Assembly: GCF_003426775.1 (NCBI RefSeq)
Contig: NZ_QJUG01000042.1
Location: forward strand, 1-47,532
Origin: Allorhizocola rhizosphaerae
GTDB lineage: Bacteria; Actinomycetota; Actinomycetes; Mycobacteriales; Micromonosporaceae
Length of the DNA: 47,532 nucleotides
Direction: 5' to 3'
This document shows, piece after piece, positions 16,961-26,139 of the stretch (positions are counted from its first letter, which is position 1; the number at the start of each line of letters is the position of its first letter). The notes under the pieces are model-generated. The model was not told where the DNA came from. It saw only the letters and a program-made list of their open reading frames with translations, and searched no databases. Made by a program: the position numbers and the translations under genes.

Positions 16961-18556
16961 TCAGAAGTCGTCGGTGAGGTCGACCGTGCTCGCGGCGCCG
17001 GCGCCGATGCTGGAGGCCGCGGCGGCGAGCAGGTCGGCGGTCACGGGCGAGTCGACGGTGAGGGTCATGAGCGCCTCGCCACCCGCCTCGCGCCGGGCCA
17101 CCTGCATGGCCGCGATGTTGACACCGTTTTCGCCGAGGATGGTGCCGATGGTGCCGACGACGCCCGGCCGGTCGGCGTAGCGGAAGAACAGCAGGATGCC
17201 GTCGGCGTCGAGCTCCAGGTCGAAGTCGTCGAGCTCGGTGAGCTTGATCTGGTCGCGGGCGCCGTGGGTGACCAGCGTGCCGGACACGCTGACGGTGCGC
17301 CCGTCGGGCAGGGCCCCGCGCACGGTCACCACGCTCTTGTGGTCTTCGATCTCGGACTGCGACACGAGCTCGATCTCGACGCCCCGATCGGCCGCGAGCA
17401 TGGGCGCGTTGACGTAGGTCACCTGCTCCTCGACCACCGCGCTGAACAGGCCCTTGGCCGCGGCCAGCTTGAGCACCGAAACGTCCTGGCTGAACCCGCG
17501 CACCTCGACCGTCACGCTGGCCGCGACCCCGCCCGCGACCGCGGTGAAGACCTTGCCCAGCTTTTCGGCCAGCGGCAGCAGCGGGCGCACTTCCTCGGCC
17601 ACGACACCGCCCGCCTGCACGTTGACCGCGTCGGGCACGAACTCGCCCTGCAGCGCCAGCTTGACGCTCTTGGCCACCGCGAGGCCGGCCTTGTCTTGCG
17701 CCTCGTGCGTGGACGCGCCCAGGTGCGGCGTGGCCACCACGTTGTCGAACTTGAACAGCGGCGAGTCGGTGCACGGCTCCTTGGCGTAAACGTCGATGCC
17801 TGCGCCCGCGACCCGGCCGTCGGCCAGGGCATCGGCCAGCGCCTGCTCGTCGATCAGCCCGCCCCGCGCCGCGTTGACGATCCGCACGTCGGGCTTGACC
17901 AGCTGGAGCTCCTTCTCCCCGATCAGCCCGACCGTCTCCGGCGTCTTGGGCAGGTGGATCGAGATGAAGTCGCTCTCCCGCAGCAGCTCCTCCAGACCGA
18001 CCAACCGCACCCCGAGCTGGGCGGCGCGGGCGGGCTGCACGTAGGGGTCGTAGGCGATCAGGCGGGTGCCGAAGGCGGCCACGCGCTGCGCGAAGAGCAC
18101 CCCGATCCGCCCGAGGCCGACCACGCCCACGGTCTTGCCCTGCAGCTCGACGCCCGTGTATTTGGACCGCTTCCACTCGCCGTTTTTCAGCGCGTTGCTC
18201 GCCGAAGCCGTGTTGCGCGCGACCGCGAGCAGCAGCGCGACCGCCTGCTCCGCCGCCGACACGATGTTGGACGTGGGCGCGTTGACCACCATCACGCCGC
18301 GCGCGGTGGCGGCCGGGACCTCGACGTTGTCGAGCCCGACCCCGGCCCGCGCGACCACCTTGAGCCGGGGCGCGGCCGCGATGGCCTCGGCGTCGATCTG
18401 GGTGGCACTGCGCACGATCACGGCGTCGGCCTCGGACAGCGCCTTGAGCAGGGCCGGTCGGTCGGTGCCGTCCACGTGGCGGACGTCGAAGTCATAGGCC
18501 AGCACATCGAGCGCTGCCGGGGCCAACTCTTCGGCTATCAGAACAACGGGAGTCAC
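16961..18556 (-). CDS. serA: D-3-phosphoglycerate dehydrogenase
   Basis: First step of serine synthesis: NAD-dependent oxidation of 3-phosphoglycerate. 531 residues, the long actinobacterial form. Residues 1-~310 hold the catalytic and NAD domains, with VGVVGLGRIG (Rossmann GxGxxG about 146-152), NAARGG (catalytic Arg) and TPHLGAST (catalytic His). An intervening domain (~320-450) and a C-terminal ACT domain (~455-531, DGILLFFRYADRPGVVGTIG) follow. The ACT domain normally mediates serine feedback inhibition. GTG 18556 is chosen because GAGGCGAG precedes it and family homology starts there (TPVVLIAEELAPAALD). It lies 125 bp downstream of mpgS, which uses the same substrate. Confidence 0.97.
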   Translation of the reverse strand: MTPVVLIAEELAPAALDVLAYDFDVRHVDGTDRPALLKALSEADAVIVRSATQIDAEAIAAAPRLKVVARAGVGLDNVEVPAATARGVMVVNAPTSNIVSAAEQAVALLLAVARNTASASNALKNGEWKRSKYTGVELQGKTVGVVGLGRIGVLFAQRVAAFGTRLIAYDPYVQPARAAQLGVRLVGLEELLRESDFISIHLPKTPETVGLIGEKELQLVKPDVRIVNAARGGLIDEQALADALADGRVAGAGIDVYAKEPCTDSPLFKFDNVVATPHLGASTHEAQDKAGLAVAKSVKLALQGEFVPDAVNVQAGGVVAEEVRPLLPLAEKLGKVFTAVAGGVAASVTVEVRGFSQDVSVLKLAAAKGLFSAVVEEQVTYVNAPMLAADRGVEIELVSQSEIEDHKSVVTVRGALPDGRTVSVSGTLVTHGARDQIKLTELDDFDLELDADGILLFFRYADRPGVVGTIGTILGENGVNIAAMQVARREAGGEALMTLTVDSPVTADLLAAAASSIGAGAASTVDLTDDF

Positions 18557-18681
18557 AACTCGCCTCACGATGAAAAGAGATTTAGATGCCAGCGCCGCAT
18601 CGCGCCTATGAAGGCATGGTACGGCGAAGGCCACCCCCGGCACCGCGAGGCGAGACCGTGACCGTGCTCACCCATAACTAT

Positions 18682-19899
18682 TCACGCACGTTGTAGCGGT
18701 GTGACCGTCCGTACACGGGCCGGCAGACGCTGCACGATCTGGTGAAACGATTCTGCCTCCGCGGTGATGCCGTCGTACAACCGGTCCAGCGCGAGGCTGG
18801 CCACGGGCGGATAGATCCGCTCCGCGGGCGGCGAATGTCCGCCGAGGAAGTCGACGATTTCACTCTTGAGTGCCGGTGGGCAGATCTGGGAGTGGTAGAT
18901 GACGTTGAGCGCCTGGGTGCGCATGGACACCACGTGCTCGTCTCCCTTGTTGTCGTGGAAATGCGGGTTGCGGCTCTCGATCTGAAGCACCGACACGCCC
19001 GACGTCATCACGTCGGTGTTCGCGGCGTCCGGCGCCAGCAGCCCGCCGAACCGCTCGAACAATTCCACATATTGGAATGGCTCGACCGCGAAGCCGCCTG
19101 CCATCCGCATGCGCACGCCGAGTTCGAGGCTCAGCGCGTGCTCACCGGCGTTTCCGGTGACGACCGCCTCCGTACCGAAGCCTGAATATTCGGCAAGCAA
19201 CCGGTTGAGGAAGTCGTTGGTTATCTCGGAACTCCGGCCCCGACGGCTGAAGAACAGCTTGCTGTCGCGGACCTTGGGCTTGGAGTGCCAACTGATACGC
19301 ACCATCGAGTAGGGACTGTCTGCCATGGCCAGCCCCGCGGCATAGACCTTGCAGTACTCATGGACGGCGCCCGGGACGTAATTGTCGGCATCGACGTAAC
19401 CCACGTAGCGACGGCCGGTCATGGCCGCGAGGGCCATCCCGACGAGCATCGCCTCGCCTTTGCCGTTGTGCACCAACCCGTCATCGTCGATGAGCTCGGG
19501 CATGCCGGCCGCCTTGATCGCCGCCGCGAGCCCGGGATCTCGTTGGTGCACGGAGAGCGCCGCACGGTCCGCCAGCCGGCAGAACTGCTCCAGCGCTCCT
19601 ACCTCCAGGTCATAGCGATCGACCGGCTGCCGGTCGCTATTGGACACCAGGATGATCAGACAGTCGTGAGGGATGCCCGAAAGCACGCCCTCGATCACCC
19701 GTCGCGGCTCGTTCATGCAGGGCACGACGACCACCAAATCGCGTTCGACATCGCGGATGGCATCACGCGAGACGATCCGGGATGGCCCCAGCTGATCGTC
19801 GTACGTCTGCGTACCGCAGTCGATCTCGATTACGCGCTGTAGTTCGTGGATGCGCACCGCGCCGAAGCGCTCTGTGCGGTACGGGTACTCCAAACGCAT
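18682..19899 (-). CDS. mpgS: Mannosyl-3-phosphoglycerate synthase (GT55)
   Basis: Transfers mannose from GDP-mannose to D-3-phosphoglycerate, the first step of the two-step route to the compatible solute mannosylglycerate. 405 residues, close to the family length. It matches MpgS at the N-terminus (RLEYPYRTERFGAVRIHELQ), PCMNEPRRVIEGVLSGIPHDC, GKGEAMLVGMAL, the metal site DADNYVPGAVHEY, TGNAGEHALSLELG and SRNPHFHDNKGDEH. The start ATG 19899 fits the conserved N-terminus, but no Shine-Dalgarno is visible and the codon is buried in a 14-bp hairpin. No mannosyl-3-phosphoglycerate phosphatase (mpgP) is in the window. Neighbours are ilvC upstream and serA downstream, on the same strand. Confidence 0.9.
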   Translation of the reverse strand: MRLEYPYRTERFGAVRIHELQRVIEIDCGTQTYDDQLGPSRIVSRDAIRDVERDLVVVVPCMNEPRRVIEGVLSGIPHDCLIILVSNSDRQPVDRYDLEVGALEQFCRLADRAALSVHQRDPGLAAAIKAAGMPELIDDDGLVHNGKGEAMLVGMALAAMTGRRYVGYVDADNYVPGAVHEYCKVYAAGLAMADSPYSMVRISWHSKPKVRDSKLFFSRRGRSSEITNDFLNRLLAEYSGFGTEAVVTGNAGEHALSLELGVRMRMAGGFAVEPFQYVELFERFGGLLAPDAANTDVMTSGVSVLQIESRNPHFHDNKGDEHVVSMRTQALNVIYHSQICPPALKSEIVDFLGGHSPPAERIYPPVASLALDRLYDGITAEAESFHQIVQRLPARVRTVTPLQRA

Positions 19900-19931
19900 G
19901 GCTGGACGATAACTGAACGTCCAGCCATGCG
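19895..19931 (-). promoter_or_regulatory. 14-bp perfect inverted repeat enclosing the mpgS start codon
   Basis: Arms 19895-19908 and 19918-19931 (cgcatggctggacg and its exact complement) flank a 9-nt loop. In the minus-strand RNA the mpgS AUG lies at the foot of the 3' arm. The same hairpin also sits 50 nt after the ilvC stop. It could be a terminator for ilvBNC, a translational switch for mpgS, or a protein operator. Confidence 0.7.
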
Positions 19932-19980
19932 CTCACCCCAAAGGCTGAGAGTCGTCTGGGATCAACGGAGAGTGATGCTA

Positions 19981-21003
<1,023 letters not shown>

Positions 21004-21522
21004 CTACGCAGCCACGCGCAGCGCGGGACTTGCGGTAATCGCACGCGAGCCACGGCCGATGGCGACCATGCCCGACTGGACCATTTCCTTGATGCCGTAC
21101 GGCTCCAGGTCTTTGAGCAACGCGTCGAGCTTCTCGGCGGTGCCGGTCGCCTCGATGGTCAGCGCGTCCGGGGCCACGTCGACGACGCGGGCCCGGAACA
21201 GCTGCACGGTTTCGAGGACCTGCGACCGGATGGGCCGATCGGCCCGCACCTTCACGAGCAACAGCTCGCGCTGCACGGACGAGCCCGGCTCCAGCTCGAC
21301 GATCTTCAGCACGTTGACGAGTTTGTTGAGCTGCTTGGTGACCTGCTCAAGCGGGGACTCCTCGGCGTTGACCACGACCGTGATCCGGGAGACCTCGGGG
21401 TGCTCGGTCTCCCCCACCGCCAGCGAGTCGATGTTGAACCCGCGCCGGGAGAACAACCCCGCCACGCGGGCCAGGACACCCGGCTTGTTTTCCACCAGAA
21501 CAGAGAGCGTGTGCTTAGCCAT
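21004..21522 (-). CDS. ilvN: Acetolactate synthase small (regulatory) subunit
   Basis: Regulatory subunit that activates IlvB and confers valine feedback inhibition. 172 residues. The N-terminal ACT domain (HTLSVLVENKPGVLARVAGL, FSRRGFNIDSLAVGETE) is followed by a second ACT-like region typical of actinobacterial IlvN (RELLLVKVRADRPIRSQVLE, …DALTIEATGTAEKLDALL). The start ATG 21522 overlaps a TAA as TAATG. That TAA ends a partial duplicate of the ilvB 3' end, which also supplies the GAGGATG ribosome site. Confidence 0.97.
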   Translation of the reverse strand: MAKHTLSVLVENKPGVLARVAGLFSRRGFNIDSLAVGETEHPEVSRITVVVNAEESPLEQVTKQLNKLVNVLKIVELEPGSSVQRELLLVKVRADRPIRSQVLETVQLFRARVVDVAPDALTIEATGTAEKLDALLKDLEPYGIKEMVQSGMVAIGRGSRAITASPALRVAA

Positions 21523-21594
21523 TACAGGTCATCCTCGTCTTTGCGATCCTCGCCGGCGCAATCGGCGCAGCCGGGTTCACAGGTCGTCCTCGTC
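21522..21594 (-). repeat. Duplicated ilvB tail between ilvB and ilvN
   Basis: The last 18 nt of ilvB (21577-21594, coding DEDDL-stop) recur at 21522-21539 with 16 of 18 bases identical, 55 bp away. The second copy ends TAATG, directly joined to the ilvN start. The 37-bp spacer between the two copies encodes nothing recognisable. Confidence 0.75.
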
Positions 21595-23385
21595 AAACAC
21601 CGGGCGAACCCCACGGGCAAACATGATCTCATCGTTGCTGGTGCCGGCCGCGACCATGGGCCAGACCATCGCGTCCTTGCCCACCACGAAGTCGATGACC
21701 ACCGGGGCGTCGTTGATCTGCATGGCCTGCTCGATCACCTTGTCCACATCGGACGCCGACTCGCAGCGCAGGCCCACACAGCCCAGCGCCTCCGCGAGTT
21801 TCACGAAATCAGGGATGCGATGTTTGTGCGTGCCGAGATCGGTGTTGGAGTATCGCTCGTTGTAGAACAGGGTCTGCCACTGCCGCACCATGCCCAGGTT
21901 GCCGTTATTGATCACCGCGACCTTGATCGGGATGCCCTCCAGCGCGCACGTGGCAAGTTCCTGGTTGGTCATCTGGAAGCAGCCGTCGCCGTCCACCGCC
22001 CACACGACCGTGTCGGGCCGGGCCACCTTGGCGCCCATGGCCGCGGGCACCGCATAGCCCATCGTGCCCAGGCCGCCGGAGTTGAGCCACGTGCTCGGCT
22101 TCTCGTACTTGATGAACTGGCTGGCCCACATCTGGTGCTGGCCGACACCCGCGCAGTAGATCGCGTCCGGCCCGACGATCTCGCCCAGGCGCTGGATCAC
22201 GAACTGCGGTGCCAGCGTGCCGTCGACCGGGTCCTCCCATCCCATCGGGTACCGCTGACGCAGATCGTTGAGCGTGTTCCACCAGTCGTCGTAGGACACC
22301 TTCGCGCCCGCGAGCGCCGTGACGAGCTCGTCGATCACATGTTTGGCGTCGCCCACGATGGGCACGTCGGCGTGCCGGTTCTTGCCGATCTCGGCCGGGT
22401 CGATGTCGGCGTGGATCACCTGCGCGCCGGGCGCGAACGAGTCCAGCTTGCCGGTCACGCGGTCGTCGAAGCGGGCGCCCAGTGCGATGAGCAAATCGCT
22501 GCGCTGCAACGCATAGACGGCAGGGACGCTGCCATGCATGCCGGGCATGCCGAGGTGTTGCCGGTGCGAGTCGGGGAACGCGCCCCGCGCCATGAGCGTG
22601 GTCACGACCGGGATCCCGGTCAGCTCGGCCAGTTGGAGCAGCGAGTCGGTCGCCCGCGCCTTCAGCACGCCCCCACCCACGTAGAGCACGGGCCGCTTGG
22701 CCGCCTGGATCAGGCGCGCCGCCTCGCGGATCTGCTTGCCGTGCGGGTGAAGCGTCGGCCGGTATCCCGGAAGGTCCAAAGTGGGCGGCCAACTGAACGT
22801 GGTCTGCGCCTGCAGGATGTCCTTCGGGATGTCGACGAGCACGGGACCGGGCCGCCCGGTCGACGCCAGGTGGAACGCCTCGGCCAGGATGCGCGGGATG
22901 TCCTCACCGGTCCGCACGAGGAAGTTGTGCTTGGTGATCGGCAGCGTGATCCCCTGGATGTCGGCCTCCTGGAAGGCATCCGACCCGATCGCGCCGCTGG
23001 GCACCTGCCCGGTGATCGCGACGATCGGCACCGAATCCATGTAGGCATCGGCGATCGGGGTCACGAGGTTGGTCGCGCCCGGCCCGGACGTGGCCATGCA
23101 CACACCCACCTTGCCGCTCGCCTGCGCGTAGCCGGTGGCCGCGTGCCCCGCGCCCTGTTCGTGCCGGACGAGGATGTGACGCACCTTCGAGTCGAACAGC
23201 GGGTCGTAGGCGGGCAGCACCGCACCGCCGGGGATCCCGAAGATCACCTCGACGTCGAGGGCTTCGAGGCTCTTGACGAGGCTCTGCGCGCCGGTTACGG
23301 CGGCCGGGGCGGGCACGGCCGGTTTGGTCAGCGCCCGCTGCTTCTCCAATGCGTGCGCGAGCGTCTCAGGACTTGGTCTCGTCAT
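21577..23385 (-). CDS. ilvB: Acetolactate synthase large (catalytic) subunit
   Basis: ThDP enzyme that condenses pyruvate with pyruvate or 2-ketobutyrate, the first common step of Val/Ile synthesis. 602 residues, normal length. The N-terminal ThDP-pyrimidine domain shows [29 protein letters not shown] (catalytic Glu) and [16 protein letters not shown]. The central FAD domain is present. The C-terminal ThDP-PP motif is [17 protein letters not shown] followed by [13 protein letters not shown]. It heads the ilvB-ilvN-ilvC operon. The 5' leader carries a leader peptide and an intrinsic terminator (23421-23535), so transcription attenuation by branched-chain amino acids is predicted. Confidence 0.98.
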   Translation of the reverse strand: MTRPSPETLAHALEKQRALTKPAVPAPAAVTGAQSLVKSLEALDVEVIFGIPGGAVLPAYDPLFDSKVRHILVRHEQGAGHAATGYAQASGKVGVCMATSGPGATNLVTPIADAYMDSVPIVAITGQVPSGAIGSDAFQEADIQGITLPITKHNFLVRTGEDIPRILAEAFHLASTGRPGPVLVDIPKDILQAQTTFSWPPTLDLPGYRPTLHPHGKQIREAARLIQAAKRPVLYVGGGVLKARATDSLLQLAELTGIPVVTTLMARGAFPDSHRQHLGMPGMHGSVPAVYALQRSDLLIALGARFDDRVTGKLDSFAPGAQVIHADIDPAEIGKNRHADVPIVGDAKHVIDELVTALAGAKVSYDDWWNTLNDLRQRYPMGWEDPVDGTLAPQFVIQRLGEIVGPDAIYCAGVGQHQMWASQFIKYEKPSTWLNSGGLGTMGYAVPAAMGAKVARPDTVVWAVDGDGCFQMTNQELATCALEGIPIKVAVINNGNLGMVRQWQTLFYNERYSNTDLGTHKHRIPDFVKLAEALGCVGLRCESASDVDKVIEQAMQINDAPVVIDFVVGKDAMVWPMVAAGTSNDEIMFARGVRPVFDEDDL

Positions 23386-23420
23386 GTCACTATCACACCC
23401 TCTGCAGAACCCCAGCCAAC

Positions 23421-23488
23421 AAAAAAGCCCTCGTGCGGCAATCGCACGGGGCTGGCGCGCTCTCGACCCACTTGGGGTGAGAGCGCGC
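23421..23488 (-). promoter_or_regulatory. ilvB leader attenuator: pause hairpin plus intrinsic terminator
   Basis: Directly at the leader-peptide stop lies a perfect 10-bp stem, gcgcgctctc/gagagcgcgc (23455-23464 with 23479-23488), extended by an inner ACCC/GGGT pairing. One base further on is a classical terminator at 23421-23453: AGCCC-C-GTGCG / CGCAC-GA-GGGCT followed by six T. It precedes ilvB by 35 nt. This is the standard layout of translation-coupled attenuation. The exact antiterminator pairing is not obvious by eye. Confidence 0.88.
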
Positions 23489-23535
23489 TAGAGAAGTACT
23501 CGGCCGGACCGAAGCATGGGGCCAGCTTGACGCAT
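23488..23535 (-). CDS. ilvB leader peptide (15 aa, ends Val-Leu-Leu)
   Basis: ATG 23535 opens MRQAGPMLRSGRVLL, whose stop lies on the first hairpin of the attenuator. Val-Leu-Leu just before the stop would stall the ribosome when branched-chain aminoacyl-tRNAs are scarce. A shorter frame from ATG 23517 (MLRSGRVLL) is possible. Shine-Dalgarno sequence is weak. The position and ending are what identify it. Confidence 0.75.
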   Translation of the reverse strand: MRQAGPMLRSGRVLL

Positions 23536-23593
23536 CTCAGTCGCTGAGTCAACTGCTCCCAAATCTCGGGACACGCGTGTCTCTGCTGCGTAG

Positions 23594-23828
23594 CGCATGC
23601 GAAGCAACGCGCGGACAGTGCCGCCCCAAGCCCCAACCCTCCCTCACGATCTTGAAAGCGAAAAGCGTGCTTTCAAGATCGCTCAGTCCAGGCTGGGGCG
23701 CGGCGCAGAACCACCGGCGCGTGCCAAGCAACGCGCGGACAGTGCCGCCTTAAGCCCCAGCCTTCCCTCACGATCTTGAAAGCGAAAAGCGTGCTTTCAA
23801 GATCGCTCAGTCCAGGCTGGGGCGCGGC
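23594..23828. repeat. 111-bp tandem duplication, each copy with a 13-bp hairpin
   Basis: 23594-23704 recurs at 23718-23828, offset 124 bp, with only a few differences. Each copy holds an exact 13-bp inverted repeat, cgatcttgaaagc/gctttcaagatcg, with a 9-nt loop (23647-23681 and 23771-23805). The second copy overlaps the last seven codons and stop of the GGDEF-EAL gene. The first is therefore a duplicate of that gene's 3' end plus its hairpin. Together with the ilvB leader this accounts for the gene-free stretch 23386-23806. The hairpins probably separate GGDEF-EAL and ilvB transcription. Confidence 0.85.
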
Positions 23829-26005
23829 ACTGTGCTGGTCGCGATGGGCGGCATGGACACGAGCATCGCTTCGAGGTGCTCGGCGGGGACGCCGCGGCCG
23901 AACAGGAACCCCTGTCCATACGGGCAGCGCGCGTCCTCGACCACCCGACGGTGAGTCGGATCACCGATGCCCTCGGCGATCACCTGCAGGCCGAGCCGCT
24001 GCCCGATGCGCACGGCGACATCGACAAGATCCTGATCGGTGACCAGGCCCTGATCGATCTTGAGGATGTCGACCGGGATGTTGCGCAGCTGGCCCAGCGA
24101 CGAATAGCCCGCGCCGAAGTCGTCGAGCGCGATCCGCACGCCGAGATTGCGCAGGCCTTCGAGCACCCGCTTGAACTCCTCGACATCGACGGCTATCGCA
24201 TGCTCGGTGACCTCCAGCACCAGCCGCTGCGGCGGGACCCGGTGTGCCCGCAGGACCTCGCGGACGCGGGAGACGTACTCGGCGGTGTGCAGCTCGCGCG
24301 GCGACACATTGATTGAGACCCAGACGTCGTGCCCCTCGGCGATCCACAGCGACAGTTGCCGGCACGCGTGGTTGAGCACCCACGCCCCGAGGGCCTCGAT
24401 CTGCCCGCTCTCCTCCGCGATGGGGATGAATTCATTGGGGGGTACTGAACCCAGCTCCGGATGGTTCCAGCGCAACAGTGCCTCGGCCCCGACCGGGCGC
24501 ACCGCGGGCAGCGCGACGACCGGCTGGAAGGCAAGGAAGAACTCCTGTTTCTCTATGGCGTGGCGCAACTCGTGCTCGATCATGATGCGCCGGCGGATGG
24601 TCTTGTCGTAGGTCTCGTCGTAGAGCTCGACGCGGTTCTTGCCGTGGAACTTGGCCGCGCGCTGCGCGAGATCGGCGTTGCGCAGCAGCGAGTGGATGCT
24701 GTCGGCTGTCTTGCAGCCGGCCAGCCCGATACTCGCCGAGAGATAGATAGACCCTTTTGCTTGTTGGTACGGCCGCTGGAGCACGGCCAGCAGGCGTTCG
24801 GCCACCTTGAAGGCGTCGGCCGGCTTGCCCCACATGAGGACGGCGAACTCGTCGCCGCCCAGGCGCGCCGCCAGATCCCCCGGGCGCAGGTTGAGCCGCA
24901 ACCGCTGGCCGACCTCGATGAGCACCGCGTCGCCGGCGTCGTGCCCCCGCACGTCATTGACGTTCTTAAAGCCGTCGAGGTCCAGGGTGAGCAGGACGCA
25001 GGGCGTGCCCGCGACCGCGTCCTGGTACATGGCGCGCAGCAGCCCGCGCCGGTTGGCCAGCCCGGTGAGCGGGTCGGTGTGGGCGAGCTCGCGGTAGTGC
25101 TGCTCGCTGACCGCCAGCCGCTCGTAGACGCGGCGCAGTTCGAGGAACGCGCAATATTGCCGGCCCACGAGGAAGAACCCGTTGCTGATCCCCACGATCG
25201 TGACGACCACGTCAATGCCGTCCTCGTAGGCGAAGCCGTACAGTGCCGCAGCCGAAACGGCGATCACGGGCATCAGCGCCATGGCCAGACCGGAGCTGGG
25301 CGACGAGCTTTCCGGGGCCGGTTCTCGTACCACCTTGATCGCACCGGTAGGCGCGGGGAGCTGGTTTCGCAGCCACATCCATCCACCGACCGGGATGAGG
25401 GCCGCACCGATCACGAGCAGGCCGGGAGCGCGGTAGCAGCCGGCCGCCGCCATGAGCGTCGCGCCGAAGCCGATCGAGACCACGCCGACGCTGCAACCGG
25501 CCACGCGCAGCCGTTCGATGCGCGCGCGGACGATGAGCACGATGCCCAGGCCGATCACCACCGAGCCGAGGCCGGAGGCGACCGTCACCGGGATGCAGGC
25601 GGCGTGCGTGGTCAGGTGGGGCGGCTTGTCGGGGCGCAACAGCGCGACCCACAGCGGCACGAAGATGCCCGAGGCGACGGTCAGTGATTCGAGGGTGAGG
25701 CGCAACCGGGCACCCGGCCCGGCCACGCGATCGCACAGCTCCAACAGCACTGCTATGAGCAGAAGCGAGGCGATCGAGGCGGGCGGTCCGAGCAGCCCAC
25801 CGAGCGTGACCCCTCGGGATTGGCTCTCCTGCCAGCCGGCGTCCCACGAACGGGTGATGAACCAGGCCAGCGACGTCCCCCCGACCGTCAAAAGGAGCGC
25901 GCTCCCAAGCAGCCCTGCGCGTTTGCTGAACAATGCCCATGCCGTCGGCACGCCGGCGAGGAAACCGGTCGCTGCCGCGATGGCGAGGCCCGTCGGGAGG
26001 TCCAC
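23807..26005 (-). CDS. Membrane GGDEF-EAL protein (cyclic di-GMP synthesis/hydrolysis)
   Basis: 732 residues. About eight to nine hydrophobic segments occupy residues 1-~290. The GGDEF domain follows (~303-465), with DPLTGLANRRGLL, the intact catalytic GGDEF at 383-387 and a product-inhibition I-site RPGD (RxxD) exactly five residues upstream. The EAL domain (~470-725) has E508-A-L in GAEALLRWNHPELG, NVSPRELH, EVTEHAI, DDFGAGYSSLGQL and KIDQGLV. Both halves look catalytically competent. No periplasmic sensor domain is seen; the membrane part resembles integral-membrane sensors. The hairpin begins 2 nt after its stop. It is divergent from ilvD. Confidence 0.93.
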   Translation of the reverse strand: MDLPTGLAIAAATGFLAGVPTAWALFSKRAGLLGSALLLTVGGTSLAWFITRSWDAGWQESQSRGVTLGGLLGPPASIASLLLIAVLLELCDRVAGPGARLRLTLESLTVASGIFVPLWVALLRPDKPPHLTTHAACIPVTVASGLGSVVIGLGIVLIVRARIERLRVAGCSVGVVSIGFGATLMAAAGCYRAPGLLVIGAALIPVGGWMWLRNQLPAPTGAIKVVREPAPESSSPSSGLAMALMPVIAVSAAALYGFAYEDGIDVVVTIVGISNGFFLVGRQYCAFLELRRVYERLAVSEQHYRELAHTDPLTGLANRRGLLRAMYQDAVAGTPCVLLTLDLDGFKNVNDVRGHDAGDAVLIEVGQRLRLNLRPGDLAARLGGDEFAVLMWGKPADAFKVAERLLAVLQRPYQQAKGSIYLSASIGLAGCKTADSIHSLLRNADLAQRAAKFHGKNRVELYDETYDKTIRRRIMIEHELRHAIEKQEFFLAFQPVVALPAVRPVGAEALLRWNHPELGSVPPNEFIPIAEESGQIEALGAWVLNHACRQLSLWIAEGHDVWVSINVSPRELHTAEYVSRVREVLRAHRVPPQRLVLEVTEHAIAVDVEEFKRVLEGLRNLGVRIALDDFGAGYSSLGQLRNIPVDILKIDQGLVTDQDLVDVAVRIGQRLGLQVIAEGIGDPTHRRVVEDARCPYGQGFLFGRGVPAEHLEAMLVSMPPIATSTVPRPSLD

Positions 26006-26139
26006 GGACTAACTCTGCACCACGTCAATACGCAATGCGAGACAGGATGTGCGACATCAACTTCTGCTGGGGTCTCATCAAGTGGACTTTGAGCGCGTGA
26101 ACTGGGCAGGCTCGGGTTGTCGGTGACAGACTTGCGGGC

